Shown here: positions 1 through 9,261 of the stretch, in pieces
How positions within the stretch are numbered: position 1 is the stretch's first letter
Layout: every line of letters begins with the position of its first letter
Assembly: GCF_002260525.1 (NCBI RefSeq)
Contig: NZ_MRYI01000002.1
Coordinates: forward strand, 682,001-746,000
Direction of reading: 5' to 3'
DNA: 64,000 bases
Source of the DNA: Hahella sp. CCB-MM4
GTDB lineage: Bacteria > Pseudomonadota > Gammaproteobacteria > Pseudomonadales > Oleiphilaceae
The notes under the pieces: generated by a model
The model's input: only the letters and a program-made list of their open reading frames with translations
Database searches by the model: none
Told to the model about the DNA's origin: nothing
Position numbers and translations under genes: made by a program

Positions 1-2361
1 ACCATATTAAACAGGCTCCAGAGAGACATTTTTTACCTTCGACAAACTCCATGGGAGGACCATCCGACACCGGACCATAGCCTGCAGATTCATAGCTGCC
101 ACAGCCCATTGCGAGAGGTTGAGGTACTTTATGATCAACTACAGGCACTGTTTCAGAATGCACCGGATGATGCCCCGTTGGATCCGCGGGACGTGGTGGT
201 CATGACTCCGGACATCGGTACTTACGCCCCATTTATTGAAGCAGTATTCGGCGCACAGCAAGGCGATCGGGTGATTCCCTGGTCATTGGCGGACTTGAGC
301 CGCACCAGCGACACGCCCCTGGTGCAAATTTTTCTGTCATTTCTGGATTTACTGCAGGGCCCCCTGAATGCCCCGGACGTCATGGGAATATTGGAAGTTC
401 CAGCGATCACTCGCCGACTTGGCTGGGATATGGAGCAACTGGAACAGGTACGTCGCTGGGTTAACGAAGCCGCCATAAGATTTGGCTGGGACGCCTCCAG
501 CTCGAACGATACCGGTCTTTTCTCCTGGCAGGCAGGTCTGCAGCGCATGCTATTGGGCTATATGCTGCCCCAATCAATGGAACTCTATCAGGAGCTGGCA
601 CCTTACTCCCATCTGCAAAGTGCAGATGCGGAAACCCTCGGTGCGCTTGTCGCTCAATTCGAATCCTGGCGGCGCTGGCATCAGCAGCTGAAAAGGCCAC
701 AAGCTCCGGACGCCTGGGTACATTTATTACAGGATATCGTTGAGGAATTATTCGCCCCACAAGAATCTGTTCTGGACAGACAGGAAGCCGCCGCGGTGGA
801 GTCGATACGGGAAGCGGTTCAGGAATGGGCAGAAGAGCTGGCCCTGGCGAATATCCATACAGAACTACCCTTTGAGATCGTCAAACAGGAGTTGTCCCAA
901 CGTCTCGATGGTCCTAACCGGCGCCAACGCTTTTTGAACGGGACTGTCACTTTCTGCGCCATGGTGCCAATGCGTAGCCTGCCGTTTAAGGTCGTTGCAC
1001 TGCTCGGAATGAACCAGGAGCTGTTTCCACGTCAGGACCAGCCCATGAGTTTTGACCTGATCGCCAGAAGCCCCCGCAAAGGTGACCGCGCCAGACGGGA
1101 TGAAGATCGCTTCCTGTTTCTGGAAGCCCTGTTGTCAGCACGGGAGGTTTTCTATCTCAGTTATGTCGGCCGCAGCATCAAGGATAACAGCGAGCGTGCA
1201 CCTGCAGTGGTGATCAATGAACTGCTTGATCTTATCAGTGAACAGGGTGATTCCGAGTTGGCACAAAGCCTGATCCGGGAGCATCGCCTGCAACCGTTCC
1301 ATCCATCCTATTTTAAGGAAGGGTCCGGCACTTCCCTGAAAAGTTATCAACAAGACTGGTGTGCGGTCTCATCAGATGCGGATACCCTGCTCGAAGATTC
1401 CCCCTTTGTTGAAACCCCGCTTGAGGCCCCTGATCCTCCCTGGTTTGGCCTGGATAATCCATTGTCATTGAATTCGCTGCTCAGTTTCGTTGGCCACCCC
1501 ACACGTTATTTTGTTCGCCAGAGGCTGAATATTGAACTGGAGCAGGTCTCCGGTCTGGAGGATAGCGAGCCTTTCGAACTGGCCGCATTAACCGGTTACC
1601 GGATTCGCGAGCAATGGATGGAGAGAGTTGTCGCAGGTCAGTCCCCCGAACAGATTGAAAAAGTGTTGCGGGCCAAAGGGCAGCTCCCGTTGGGAGAATG
1701 GGGTGAACAGTGGCTTTCCCAAATGCGGACCACGACCGCAGAAATGACCGCCTACGCAGAACCATGGCTCCAGGGTAAACCGAGCCACCTTGATTTTGAC
1801 CTGACAGAATTGGGTGTCCCACTGCATGGCCGTCTCAATGGCTGCAGGGAGCAGGGAGTGCTGAAATTGTTCGCCGGTTCACTAAGGGGCAATCGATGGC
1901 TGCAGAGCTGGGTGGAACATCTGGTGTTGAATATCCTACAGCCGGAAAAAGTTCACCAACGGATGCAGTTGATCGGTTACAGCAAAGGTACGATTGATAG
2001 CTGGCAGCTCCCCCCACTTCCTCGTGAGGAAGCGCTGGGGCACCTCCAGCAATTCATGCAGCTTATCCATCAATCCGGCAGCCGCCCGTTACCGCTATTT
2101 CCGGATACAGCTCTGGCTTATACAGAGGCATTAACCTCCGGCAAGGATGCTTCGAACGAAGCTCAGCGGCGCTGGTACAATGAAAGCGCCCCCGACCGCA
2201 GTGAACTTCTCCATCCTTACAACAGGCTGGTCTGGCAACAAATCGAGCATCCCCTGGACGAGGAATTCGAGTCCCTGGCCAGACAAATCTGGACGCCGAT
2301 TCTCCAGCACCGGACACGAGGTCATTCGATCGATACCGGTGATACAGGGGAGGAGAGTTAG
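1..2361 (+). CDS. recC: Exodeoxyribonuclease V subunit gamma RecC, 5' end missing
   Basis: C-terminal 786 residues of RecC, the Chi-scanning subunit of the RecBCD helicase-nuclease for double-strand break repair. The reading frame is open from base 1, so the start lies upstream; E. coli RecC is about 1120 residues, so about 70% is present. Family landmarks seen: SCHSP followed by REVEVLYDQL near the start, the DVVVMTPDIGTYAPFIEAVF segment, and the PFKVVALLGMNQELFPRQD segment of the inactive helicase core. The TTG at 109 is internal, not a start. The stop overlaps the recB GTG by one base, so the two are translationally coupled. Identification is from recalled family sequence. Confidence 0.95.
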   Translation, partial: TILNRLQRDIFYLRQTPWEDHPTPDHSLQIHSCHSPLREVEVLYDQLQALFQNAPDDAPLDPRDVVVMTPDIGTYAPFIEAVFGAQQGDRVIPWSLADLSRTSDTPLVQIFLSFLDLLQGPLNAPDVMGILEVPAITRRLGWDMEQLEQVRRWVNEAAIRFGWDASSSNDTGLFSWQAGLQRMLLGYMLPQSMELYQELAPYSHLQSADAETLGALVAQFESWRRWHQQLKRPQAPDAWVHLLQDIVEELFAPQESVLDRQEAAAVESIREAVQEWAEELALANIHTELPFEIVKQELSQRLDGPNRRQRFLNGTVTFCAMVPMRSLPFKVVALLGMNQELFPRQDQPMSFDLIARSPRKGDRARRDEDRFLFLEALLSAREVFYLSYVGRSIKDNSERAPAVVINELLDLISEQGDSELAQSLIREHRLQPFHPSYFKEGSGTSLKSYQQDWCAVSSDADTLLEDSPFVETPLEAPDPPWFGLDNPLSLNSLLSFVGHPTRYFVRQRLNIELEQVSGLEDSEPFELAALTGYRIREQWMERVVAGQSPEQIEKVLRAKGQLPLGEWGEQWLSQMRTTTAEMTAYAEPWLQGKPSHLDFDLTELGVPLHGRLNGCREQGVLKLFAGSLRGNRWLQSWVEHLVLNILQPEKVHQRMQLIGYSKGTIDSWQLPPLPREEALGHLQQFMQLIHQSGSRPLPLFPDTALAYTEALTSGKDASNEAQRRWYNESAPDRSELLHPYNRLVWQQIEHPLDEEFESLARQIWTPILQHRTRGHSIDTGDTGEES

Positions 2362-5300
2362 TGGAGTCCTTAAATCCCCATTGTATTCCCCTACACGGTC
2401 GTCAACTGATTGAAGCCAGTGCGGGCACCGGTAAAACCTACACGATCACCACGCTGTATCTGCGGGCCATCGTGGAATCCCATCTGGATGTCGCCAATGT
2501 ACTGGTGGTGACCTTTACCCGTGCCGCAACAGACGAACTGCGCAATCGGATTCGGGAAAGACTGCATCATGCCTGGCAGGCACTACAGACTGACCCAGCA
2601 GAAACAGATGAATGGCAATGGCTGCGCGAAATCGCCAAAAACCATCCGGACGCCGAACAGGCTGATGGTGCAGATGCTCTGGAAAAAACCCGCTGGCGTC
2701 TGCAAAAAGCCATTCTGGAGATGGATACCGCGGCCATTTACACCATTCACGGATTTTGCCAGCGAGCCCTGCAGGACCATGCTTTCGACAGTGGCGTCCT
2801 GTTTGATACCACACTGGAACAGGATACCAGCCGGCTGTTGCAGCAAGCCTGCCAGGAAGTCTGGAGAGAACGGTTCTACAAGCATCCAATACTGGCACAT
2901 ACCGCCTTTGAGCTCGGATATCAGGGGCCTGATCACCTACGTGACATACTCAAAGGCTATCTGAATAAAACTGATCTTCAACTACCGGAATTCAACCTCG
3001 ACATTGACGGCATAAAGCAGCAATCCCAGACCCTCAAGCAGCACTGGCAAAACGAGGGTCATGATGCACTGGATCTCCTAAGAGAAGCTGCCCAGGCAAA
3101 AATCATCAGCGCGAGCGCCAAAAACTATGGGCCGGCCACGTTGGACGCTTTGCAGGAACAAATGGATGTCTGGTCAGGGTTGGAAGATGCTCTTTCGCTT
3201 CCGAAGCAATCGATCCTGCTGACCCAGTCATATCTCAATGAACAGGTGTTGAAAGCAGCAGTGAAAAAAGGACTCGATGCCCCCCAGCATCCCTTGTTTG
3301 AAGCAGTGGAGTCCTATCTGGAATACGGCGAACAATTAGCTCCCTGGCTTTTGGTCACGCTCCTGAAAGATGTGCGCTCTGCTTTTTCCAGACTCAAGCA
3401 ACAACGCCAGGTATTGGGTTTCGATGATCTCATTACCCGTCTCAGGGAAGCCGTCAAAGGGCCTCTGGGCGATCAACTGTGCAACACCCTGCGGCAGCGC
3501 TATCCCCTGGCCATGATTGACGAGTTCCAGGATACCGATCCCGCCCAATATGCCATCTTCAATGCCGTCTACCCGGCTGATCAGAATACCTGCGGACTAC
3601 TGATGATTGGTGATCCCAAGCAGGCGATCTACAGTTTCCGTGGCGCGGATATCTATGCCTATCTTCAGGCCAAGCATGACACGCCCTCCCGCTTCACCAT
3701 GGACACCAACTGGCGCTCACACAGCCAGCTGGTCAATGCCGTCAACCGACTGTTTATGTCCAACAGCAACGCATTTCTTATGGGGCAGGACATTGAGTTC
3801 TATCCGGTCAAAGCTGCCGGCCATGCAGATGCTTCGCCACTGATGCTCAACGATAAACCCGTGCCCCCTTTGCAATGCTGGATGTGGAACCGGGAGGCAG
3901 ATGAGCAAAAGAAATCTCTCGACAAAAAACAGGTGGTGCCGGTCATAGCTGCCACCATTGCCAGCGAGATTTCCCAATGGATCAACCTGGGACAGGTGGG
4001 ACAGGCCCGGCTCGGAGACAAACCACTGCAACCCGGTGACATTGCGATTCTGGTACGCAAAGGCACCGAGGCACTGGAACTTCAGACAGCGCTGCAGGAA
4101 TGCAATGTCAGCAGTGTTTTTCTGAGCCGTGAATCGGTCTATCAAACCATCGAGGCGGAAGACCTGTTTTACTTGATGCAGGCACTACTGGAACCGACAG
4201 ATGAGAGCAGGCTGCGCGCGGCACTGGTCACACATAGCTGGGGCTACAATGCAAACCGGCTGGAAACACTGGCCAGGGATGAACGATCCTGGGAAAAACT
4301 GCTGCACGAACTGCTGATGCTTAGACAAGACTGGCAGCGCCACGGTTTCATGGTGATGTTTCAGCGTTGGCTGCATCAATATCAGATCCCGGCTCGATTA
4401 CTGTCCCGGCCCCAGGGCGACAGGGCGCTGACCAATCTGCTGCACCTTGCCAGCCTGCTGCAGGCCGCCCAAAAGGAAGCTCCTACGCCTGAATCCCTCT
4501 GTATCTGGTTTGTCAGCCAGCGCGAGGGCGCCGGTGGACAGCAGGATGAACATCAGCTGAGACTGGAAAGCGATGATGATCTGGTGAAGATCGTCACCAT
4601 TCATAGTTCCAAGGGGTTGGAATATCCCCTCGTCTATTGTCCGTATATCGCCTTGGGTTCAAACTGGCCCAGTGCACCCTTCTGTATCCATGACCCGAAC
4701 CAGGACTTCCAGCTGGTCATGGATTTCGGTGACCGGGAACAGGCACAGACCCAGGCAAACCTGGAGTCTCTGGCTGAAGACCTGCGACTGCTTTACGTTG
4801 CCATGACACGGGCAAAACAACACTGTGTGTTTCCCTGGGGCGCTTTTAAACAAATGCAGAATACGGCTCTGGCCTGGTTGCTTTACGGGGCGCAGGCAGA
4901 TACCGCAAACAGCGAATTTCTGCCGGATACCAAACAATATCCTTCCGACGACGAAGGGATATTCGCTCCTCTGATTCAATTGAGTGAAATCGATTCCGGC
5001 ATTGCCTGCCTTCCCATGCCGGAACCTGGATACGTGCGTCAGGATGGCTCATTGGATAACCGTTCGCTGGCAGCACTCGCCATCAAGCGCCCGGTGCAGC
5101 AACGATGGTTCCAGTCGAGCTACAGCCAACTGGCACAGTACAGCCATGATGAACGGGTGACTGCAGCCACCACCCGTGCGGAAGAATTGGGCGAAGAAGA
5201 AACCATCCGCCCTGAAGAGGCGGCTCACCCCATCGAGAAGTCGCTCCTCAGCTTTGCCGCGGGTAGCCTCAGTGGCCTGTGCCTGCACAGCATCCTGGAA

Positions 5301-6032
5301 CATATCGATTTTGCCGAAATAGATCCGTCAGTCCACGATGAAGTCATTGCCCGGCAACTGGACTTCTACCGGCTATACCCGCCAGAGCAGACTCCGGACT
5401 GGACCCTGGCCCTGCGAAACGATTTATGGAAGGTGCTAAACACCCCCCTTGTTCAGCCTGATTCTCAGGATCGGGGGTCGTTTTGCCTGCATCAGATTCC
5501 AGCTTCTGACCGCATTGTGGAGATGGAGTTCTTTCTTTCGTTCCGGGATTTACAAGCCCGCCGAATTAACGATTACCTTCAGCGCTTCTGGAACGACGAT
5601 GACAACATTCATCTGGACTTCGCCAATCAGAGCGGTCAACTTCATGGATTTATTGACCTGATTTTCATGCACGAAGGCCGCTTTTATCTGGCGGATTACA
5701 AGAGCAACAAGCTCGGAGACAGCGCCTCTGCCTATGATCAGGAGGCAATGACGATTGCCATTCGGGAGCATCGGTACGACCTGCAGCTTTTGATATATTC
5801 CCTGGCTTTGCATCGCTATCTGGAAGCACGTCTGCCGGATTATGACTACGACACTCATTTCGGCGGTGCCTATTATCTGTTTTTGAGAGGAATGACCACA
5901 GAGTTGTTTTTGAAAGGGGAGACCACAGAGAACCCCGACAATATTGCCAGGACCAGTGGCGTATATTTCCATCGCCCGACCAGGGCGGCTTTGGAAGAAT
6001 TCAGAACTATCGTCCAGGGGGAAGCGTCATGA
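2361..6032 (+). CDS. recB: Exodeoxyribonuclease V subunit beta RecB (helicase-nuclease)
   Basis: Full-length RecB, 1223 residues, the 3'-5' helicase plus nuclease subunit of RecBCD. Walker A ASAGTGKT lies at residues 19-26; UvrD-family motifs follow (LAMIDEFQDTDPAQY, IGDPKQAIYSFRGADIYAY, VKIVTIHSSKGLEYPLVY, LLYVAMTRAK). The C-terminal nuclease domain shows GFIDLIF, YLADYKSNKLG and YDLQLLIYSLALHRYL, carrying the two acidic residues and the lysine expected of the RecB nuclease site. The start is GTG at 2361, overlapping the recC stop (TAGTG). The 3' end overlaps recD by 4 bases (ATGA), so recC, recB and recD are one operon. Confidence 0.97.
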   Translation: MESLNPHCIPLHGRQLIEASAGTGKTYTITTLYLRAIVESHLDVANVLVVTFTRAATDELRNRIRERLHHAWQALQTDPAETDEWQWLREIAKNHPDAEQADGADALEKTRWRLQKAILEMDTAAIYTIHGFCQRALQDHAFDSGVLFDTTLEQDTSRLLQQACQEVWRERFYKHPILAHTAFELGYQGPDHLRDILKGYLNKTDLQLPEFNLDIDGIKQQSQTLKQHWQNEGHDALDLLREAAQAKIISASAKNYGPATLDALQEQMDVWSGLEDALSLPKQSILLTQSYLNEQVLKAAVKKGLDAPQHPLFEAVESYLEYGEQLAPWLLVTLLKDVRSAFSRLKQQRQVLGFDDLITRLREAVKGPLGDQLCNTLRQRYPLAMIDEFQDTDPAQYAIFNAVYPADQNTCGLLMIGDPKQAIYSFRGADIYAYLQAKHDTPSRFTMDTNWRSHSQLVNAVNRLFMSNSNAFLMGQDIEFYPVKAAGHADASPLMLNDKPVPPLQCWMWNREADEQKKSLDKKQVVPVIAATIASEISQWINLGQVGQARLGDKPLQPGDIAILVRKGTEALELQTALQECNVSSVFLSRESVYQTIEAEDLFYLMQALLEPTDESRLRAALVTHSWGYNANRLETLARDERSWEKLLHELLMLRQDWQRHGFMVMFQRWLHQYQIPARLLSRPQGDRALTNLLHLASLLQAAQKEAPTPESLCIWFVSQREGAGGQQDEHQLRLESDDDLVKIVTIHSSKGLEYPLVYCPYIALGSNWPSAPFCIHDPNQDFQLVMDFGDREQAQTQANLESLAEDLRLLYVAMTRAKQHCVFPWGAFKQMQNTALAWLLYGAQADTANSEFLPDTKQYPSDDEGIFAPLIQLSEIDSGIACLPMPEPGYVRQDGSLDNRSLAALAIKRPVQQRWFQSSYSQLAQYSHDERVTAATTRAEELGEEETIRPEEAAHPIEKSLLSFAAGSLSGLCLHSILEHIDFAEIDPSVHDEVIARQLDFYRLYPPEQTPDWTLALRNDLWKVLNTPLVQPDSQDRGSFCLHQIPASDRIVEMEFFLSFRDLQARRINDYLQRFWNDDDNIHLDFANQSGQLHGFIDLIFMHEGRFYLADYKSNKLGDSASAYDQEAMTIAIREHRYDLQLLIYSLALHRYLEARLPDYDYDTHFGGAYYLFLRGMTTELFLKGETTENPDNIARTSGVYFHRPTRAALEEFRTIVQGEAS

Positions 6033-8074
6033 CAGCGCCATTTATTCCTCTGATCGATCTTGCCAGTGCTGCAGGAATCCTGCGTCCACTCGATCGCGCA
6101 CTGGGGCTGATGGTGGCTGATCTGGAAAGCGGACACCGTACCGAGGGACTGACTCAGGAAGAAAGGGGCCTCCTGGCGCTGACCACAGCCCAGGTTTCCC
6201 AAAGTCTGACTCAGGGGCATTTGTGTCTCGACCTGAGCCAACTGGCGGGAAAACCAATCTGGCCCGGCAATCAACGCTTGCAACAATGGTTGCAGGATAA
6301 TCACCATTCCTGGCCGGTTTGGCCGCCTCTGGAAAGTTGGCTGGACTTTCTACAGGGTTGTCGGCAAGTCGCTGAAGCTGGCTCCATATCTTCACCGGAC
6401 GACATCTCAGCAGTTGGACTGCTGTGTCTGGATGAACGTCACCGTCTGTATCTCAGTCGCTACTATGAAGCCGAGTTAGCCCTGGCGATCCACTTTAATC
6501 GACTTCAACAGACCCGTTGTGATCTGGACCAGGTCAAAGCCCGTGAACTGCTGCAGCGATACTTCGCGGATACCAATGGACAATTGGCAGCGGACAATCG
6601 ACAAGCCTTGGCCGCGTTATCCGCCTGCACCCACCATTTCTGCACAATTGTTGGTGGCCCGGGTACCGGAAAAACCACGACGGTTACCCGCATACTGGCG
6701 ATGCTGATGGAGCTTAACACTGCTCCACACCCTCTGCGGATGGCTCTATCTGCACCAACCGGCAAGGCAGCTGCCCGGCTGATGGAATCCATTGCCAAAG
6801 CCAGGAACCAATTGCCGGCTTCAGAGGAAATTAAAAACGGCATACCGGCGAATGCTTCCACACTTCACCGCTTGCTGAAGGTCCGCCCGGACGGAAAGGG
6901 GTTCCGCCACCACCGGGATAATCCTCTGGCTCTGGATCTGTTGCTGATAGACGAAGTTTCCATGGTGGACATCCAACTGATGCGCTCCGTCCTGGATGCC
7001 CTGCCACCTCACTGCCGGTTAATACTCCTCGGTGACAGCGACCAATTGGCTTCGGTAGAAGCCGGTAATGTTCTGGATGATATTTGTCGCCACCGGGAAT
7101 CCTTTGGCCTCAGTGATCATTTCATGACGTTCGCCGAAAGTCTGGGCCTCAGGCCGACACTGGGTACTGCGCATAATCCGCCACCGCTGACTGACCGCGT
7201 TATCCGACTGACACAGAGTTACCGCTTTACTGCCGACAGCGGCATCGGCCATCTCGCCAGATCAGTCAACGAAGGTCGTGCAGATGACGCCGTATCCATC
7301 CTTCTGGATCAACAATGGCCGGACGTCCACTGGCAGACGTTACCACCAGGGGAGCCGGTTCCGGTCGCTGTGCTCAAACCTGCGTTAGAGGCCTATCATG
7401 AATATCTGCAGTCAGGCACGGTCATTGAGGCTCTGAAGGCCTTTGACCGTTACCGAATCCTATGCGCCACCCGCGAAGGTTATTACGGCGTGGAAACGTT
7501 GAATCAACTGCTTGAGCAACATCTTCAGCGCAAGGGCTCCATTCCCCGCAATGTTACGGGCGCTCAAAGCCACTATCGGGGACGACCGGTGATGGTCACT
7601 CACAATGATTATCGAACCCAACTGTTTAACGGCGATATCGGCCTGATCTGGCCTGATGAACAGGACCGGTTAAAAGCCTGGTTTACCGATGACCAGGGCG
7701 AGGTGCGCTCCGTTCCCCTGTACCGTCTTCCCAGGCACGAAACCGTCTATGCGATGACCATTCATAAAAGTCAGGGCTCGGAATTCGAGCACTGTACTGT
7801 GCTAATGCCGGATCCGGAGCAATCACTGCTTACCCGGGAGTTACTGTATACCGGGATCACACGGGCTAAAAAGCAGGTCAGCCTGTGGGGTAACAAAGCC
7901 TCCCTGAGAGCGGCCGTTCATCGAAAAACCAATCGCATGTCCGGGTTGGCGGAACGCCTCTGGGGAAAAGCGGTGATTGCCGGGGCATCCTCCACTATTC
8001 TGCCACCAACCTCATCTTCCGGGGATAAAACTGACAAATCCGGTTCCTCCGGCGAGCAACTGAACCTCTGGTAG
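6029..8074 (+). CDS. recD: Exodeoxyribonuclease V subunit alpha RecD (5'-3' helicase)
   Basis: RecD, 681 residues, the 5'-3' superfamily 1B helicase of RecBCD. Walker A GGPGTGKTT is at residues 209-217; LLLIDEVSMVD is Walker B; LILLGDSDQLASVEAG, AMTIHKSQGSEFEH and LLYTGITRAKKQV are later helicase motifs. The start ATG overlaps the recB stop (ATGA). It is somewhat longer than E. coli RecD (608), with a low-complexity Ser/Gly/Asp tail before the stop. It is the last gene of the operon; the next gene is about 150 nt downstream. Confidence 0.96.
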   Translation: MTAPFIPLIDLASAAGILRPLDRALGLMVADLESGHRTEGLTQEERGLLALTTAQVSQSLTQGHLCLDLSQLAGKPIWPGNQRLQQWLQDNHHSWPVWPPLESWLDFLQGCRQVAEAGSISSPDDISAVGLLCLDERHRLYLSRYYEAELALAIHFNRLQQTRCDLDQVKARELLQRYFADTNGQLAADNRQALAALSACTHHFCTIVGGPGTGKTTTVTRILAMLMELNTAPHPLRMALSAPTGKAAARLMESIAKARNQLPASEEIKNGIPANASTLHRLLKVRPDGKGFRHHRDNPLALDLLLIDEVSMVDIQLMRSVLDALPPHCRLILLGDSDQLASVEAGNVLDDICRHRESFGLSDHFMTFAESLGLRPTLGTAHNPPPLTDRVIRLTQSYRFTADSGIGHLARSVNEGRADDAVSILLDQQWPDVHWQTLPPGEPVPVAVLKPALEAYHEYLQSGTVIEALKAFDRYRILCATREGYYGVETLNQLLEQHLQRKGSIPRNVTGAQSHYRGRPVMVTHNDYRTQLFNGDIGLIWPDEQDRLKAWFTDDQGEVRSVPLYRLPRHETVYAMTIHKSQGSEFEHCTVLMPDPEQSLLTRELLYTGITRAKKQVSLWGNKASLRAAVHRKTNRMSGLAERLWGKAVIAGASSTILPPTSSSGDKTDKSGSSGEQLNLW

Positions 8075-8227
8075 CCCCTTCGTTTCATCAAAAAACTCTC
8101 CATATCCGTGTATTCACTGACGTGGAAATTCACTATGGGCAAATTTTAACCAGATTCTAATCTTAATATGACAGTTCATGATTTTTCATGGCTGTCCACA
8201 ATTGAACCCGCTGTAACCGAGGTATCT

Positions 8228-8998
8228 ATGAGTCCTGTCAAACACTGTCTGCCAGTGCGCCAACTGGCATGTCTGATGACATTTATCGCGACCTTTTTTT
8301 TCACGGTATCGGCTCTTTCGGAGGATAAATTCAATCTGGTCACAGAGAATTTCCCACCGTTCAATATGAGCCTTCAGGACAATAAGTTTGAGCACAAGGA
8401 CGAGAATATCCACGGTATCAACACCGATATTGTTAAAGAGTTGTTCAGACGCGCCGGTTACGACTATCGCCTGAAACTCAGAAACTGGAACTATGCCTAC
8501 AACTTCGCCCAGCGGAAAGCTTTTCGGGGAGTATTCGGCACCACCTATACCGAGGCGAGAAAACCCCTCTTTAAATGGGTCGGCCCCCTGGCCACCAATG
8601 ACTGGGTACTCTTCGCCAAAAAGAATTCCAGTATCAAGCTGAAAAAAATCGAAGATGCTCACCCATATATCATCGGATGCTACAAGAATGATTCACGCGC
8701 CCAGTTCCTTAAACAGAACGGGTATAACGCGTCGGAACTGGAAGATGACAGCCTGAATCCCAAGCGATTGGATGAAGGCCAGGTGGATTTATGGATAACC
8801 AGCACCTCCTCTGGCCTTTACTACGCCATGCAGGCCGGCATTAATACCATTGAGCCGGTGTTCACGATCAAAGAAACCCAACTATATCTGGCGATGAACC
8901 TGGACACACCGGATCAGGACATCAGTCGCCTGAACACCGTGTTAAGTGGTATGCGTGACGATGGAACCGTTGAACGCATCCTCTCGTTATATCGCTAG
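8228..8998 (+). CDS. Periplasmic substrate-binding protein, family 3 (amino-acid-type)
   Basis: 256-residue secreted protein of the bacterial extracellular solute-binding protein family 3. An N-terminal signal peptide is visible: basic start, then a hydrophobic stretch (LACLMTFIATFFFTVSALS) with cleavage after ALS. The mature part starts with FNLVTENFPPFNMS, the typical beginning of these domains, and has the NTDIVKELFRRAGYDYRLKL segment. The ATG at 8228 is chosen over an upstream ATG at 8168 because GAGGT lies 5 nt before it and it puts the signal peptide at the N-terminus. No ABC permease or ATPase is adjacent. In this family orphan members are often sensory or of unknown role; a ligand cannot be read from the sequence. 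Confidence 0.85.
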   Translation: MSPVKHCLPVRQLACLMTFIATFFFTVSALSEDKFNLVTENFPPFNMSLQDNKFEHKDENIHGINTDIVKELFRRAGYDYRLKLRNWNYAYNFAQRKAFRGVFGTTYTEARKPLFKWVGPLATNDWVLFAKKNSSIKLKKIEDAHPYIIGCYKNDSRAQFLKQNGYNASELEDDSLNPKRLDEGQVDLWITSTSSGLYYAMQAGINTIEPVFTIKETQLYLAMNLDTPDQDISRLNTVLSGMRDDGTVERILSLYR

Positions 8999-9061
8999 CT
9001 TTTTGTGTACCGAAAGCTGCTTGTATACCGAGAGCTGTTTGCATACCGAAAGCTGAATTTC
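8988..9061. repeat. Degenerate 18-nt tandem repeat at the 3' end of the binding-protein gene
   Basis: Units: 8988-9007 (TATATCGCTAGC...), 9008-9025 (TACCGAAAGCTGCTTGTA), 9026-9043 (TACCGAGAGCTGTTTGCA) and 9044-9061 (TACCGAAAGCTGAATTTC). A further diverged copy starts at about 9069 (TATCGATAGCTGCTATC). The first unit contains the last two codons and the TAG stop of the upstream gene, so the repeat appears to have grown out of the gene end. No function is evident. Confidence 0.85.
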
Positions 9062-9261
9062 AAATCCTGTATCGATAGCTGCTATCGAGTATAGCGATCT
9101 CTACGGCGGGGCCATCTGGTCCCGCCGTCTTCAGCTCCCTTATCCCGCCCGGAATTTCAATGAGCCCGGATATATCGACTATGCTGATATAAGTATCCAT
9201 CCGCCACCTTAGCCATATGTGGATCAGCCCCTGACATGTCGGTATATACAAGGACTTAATC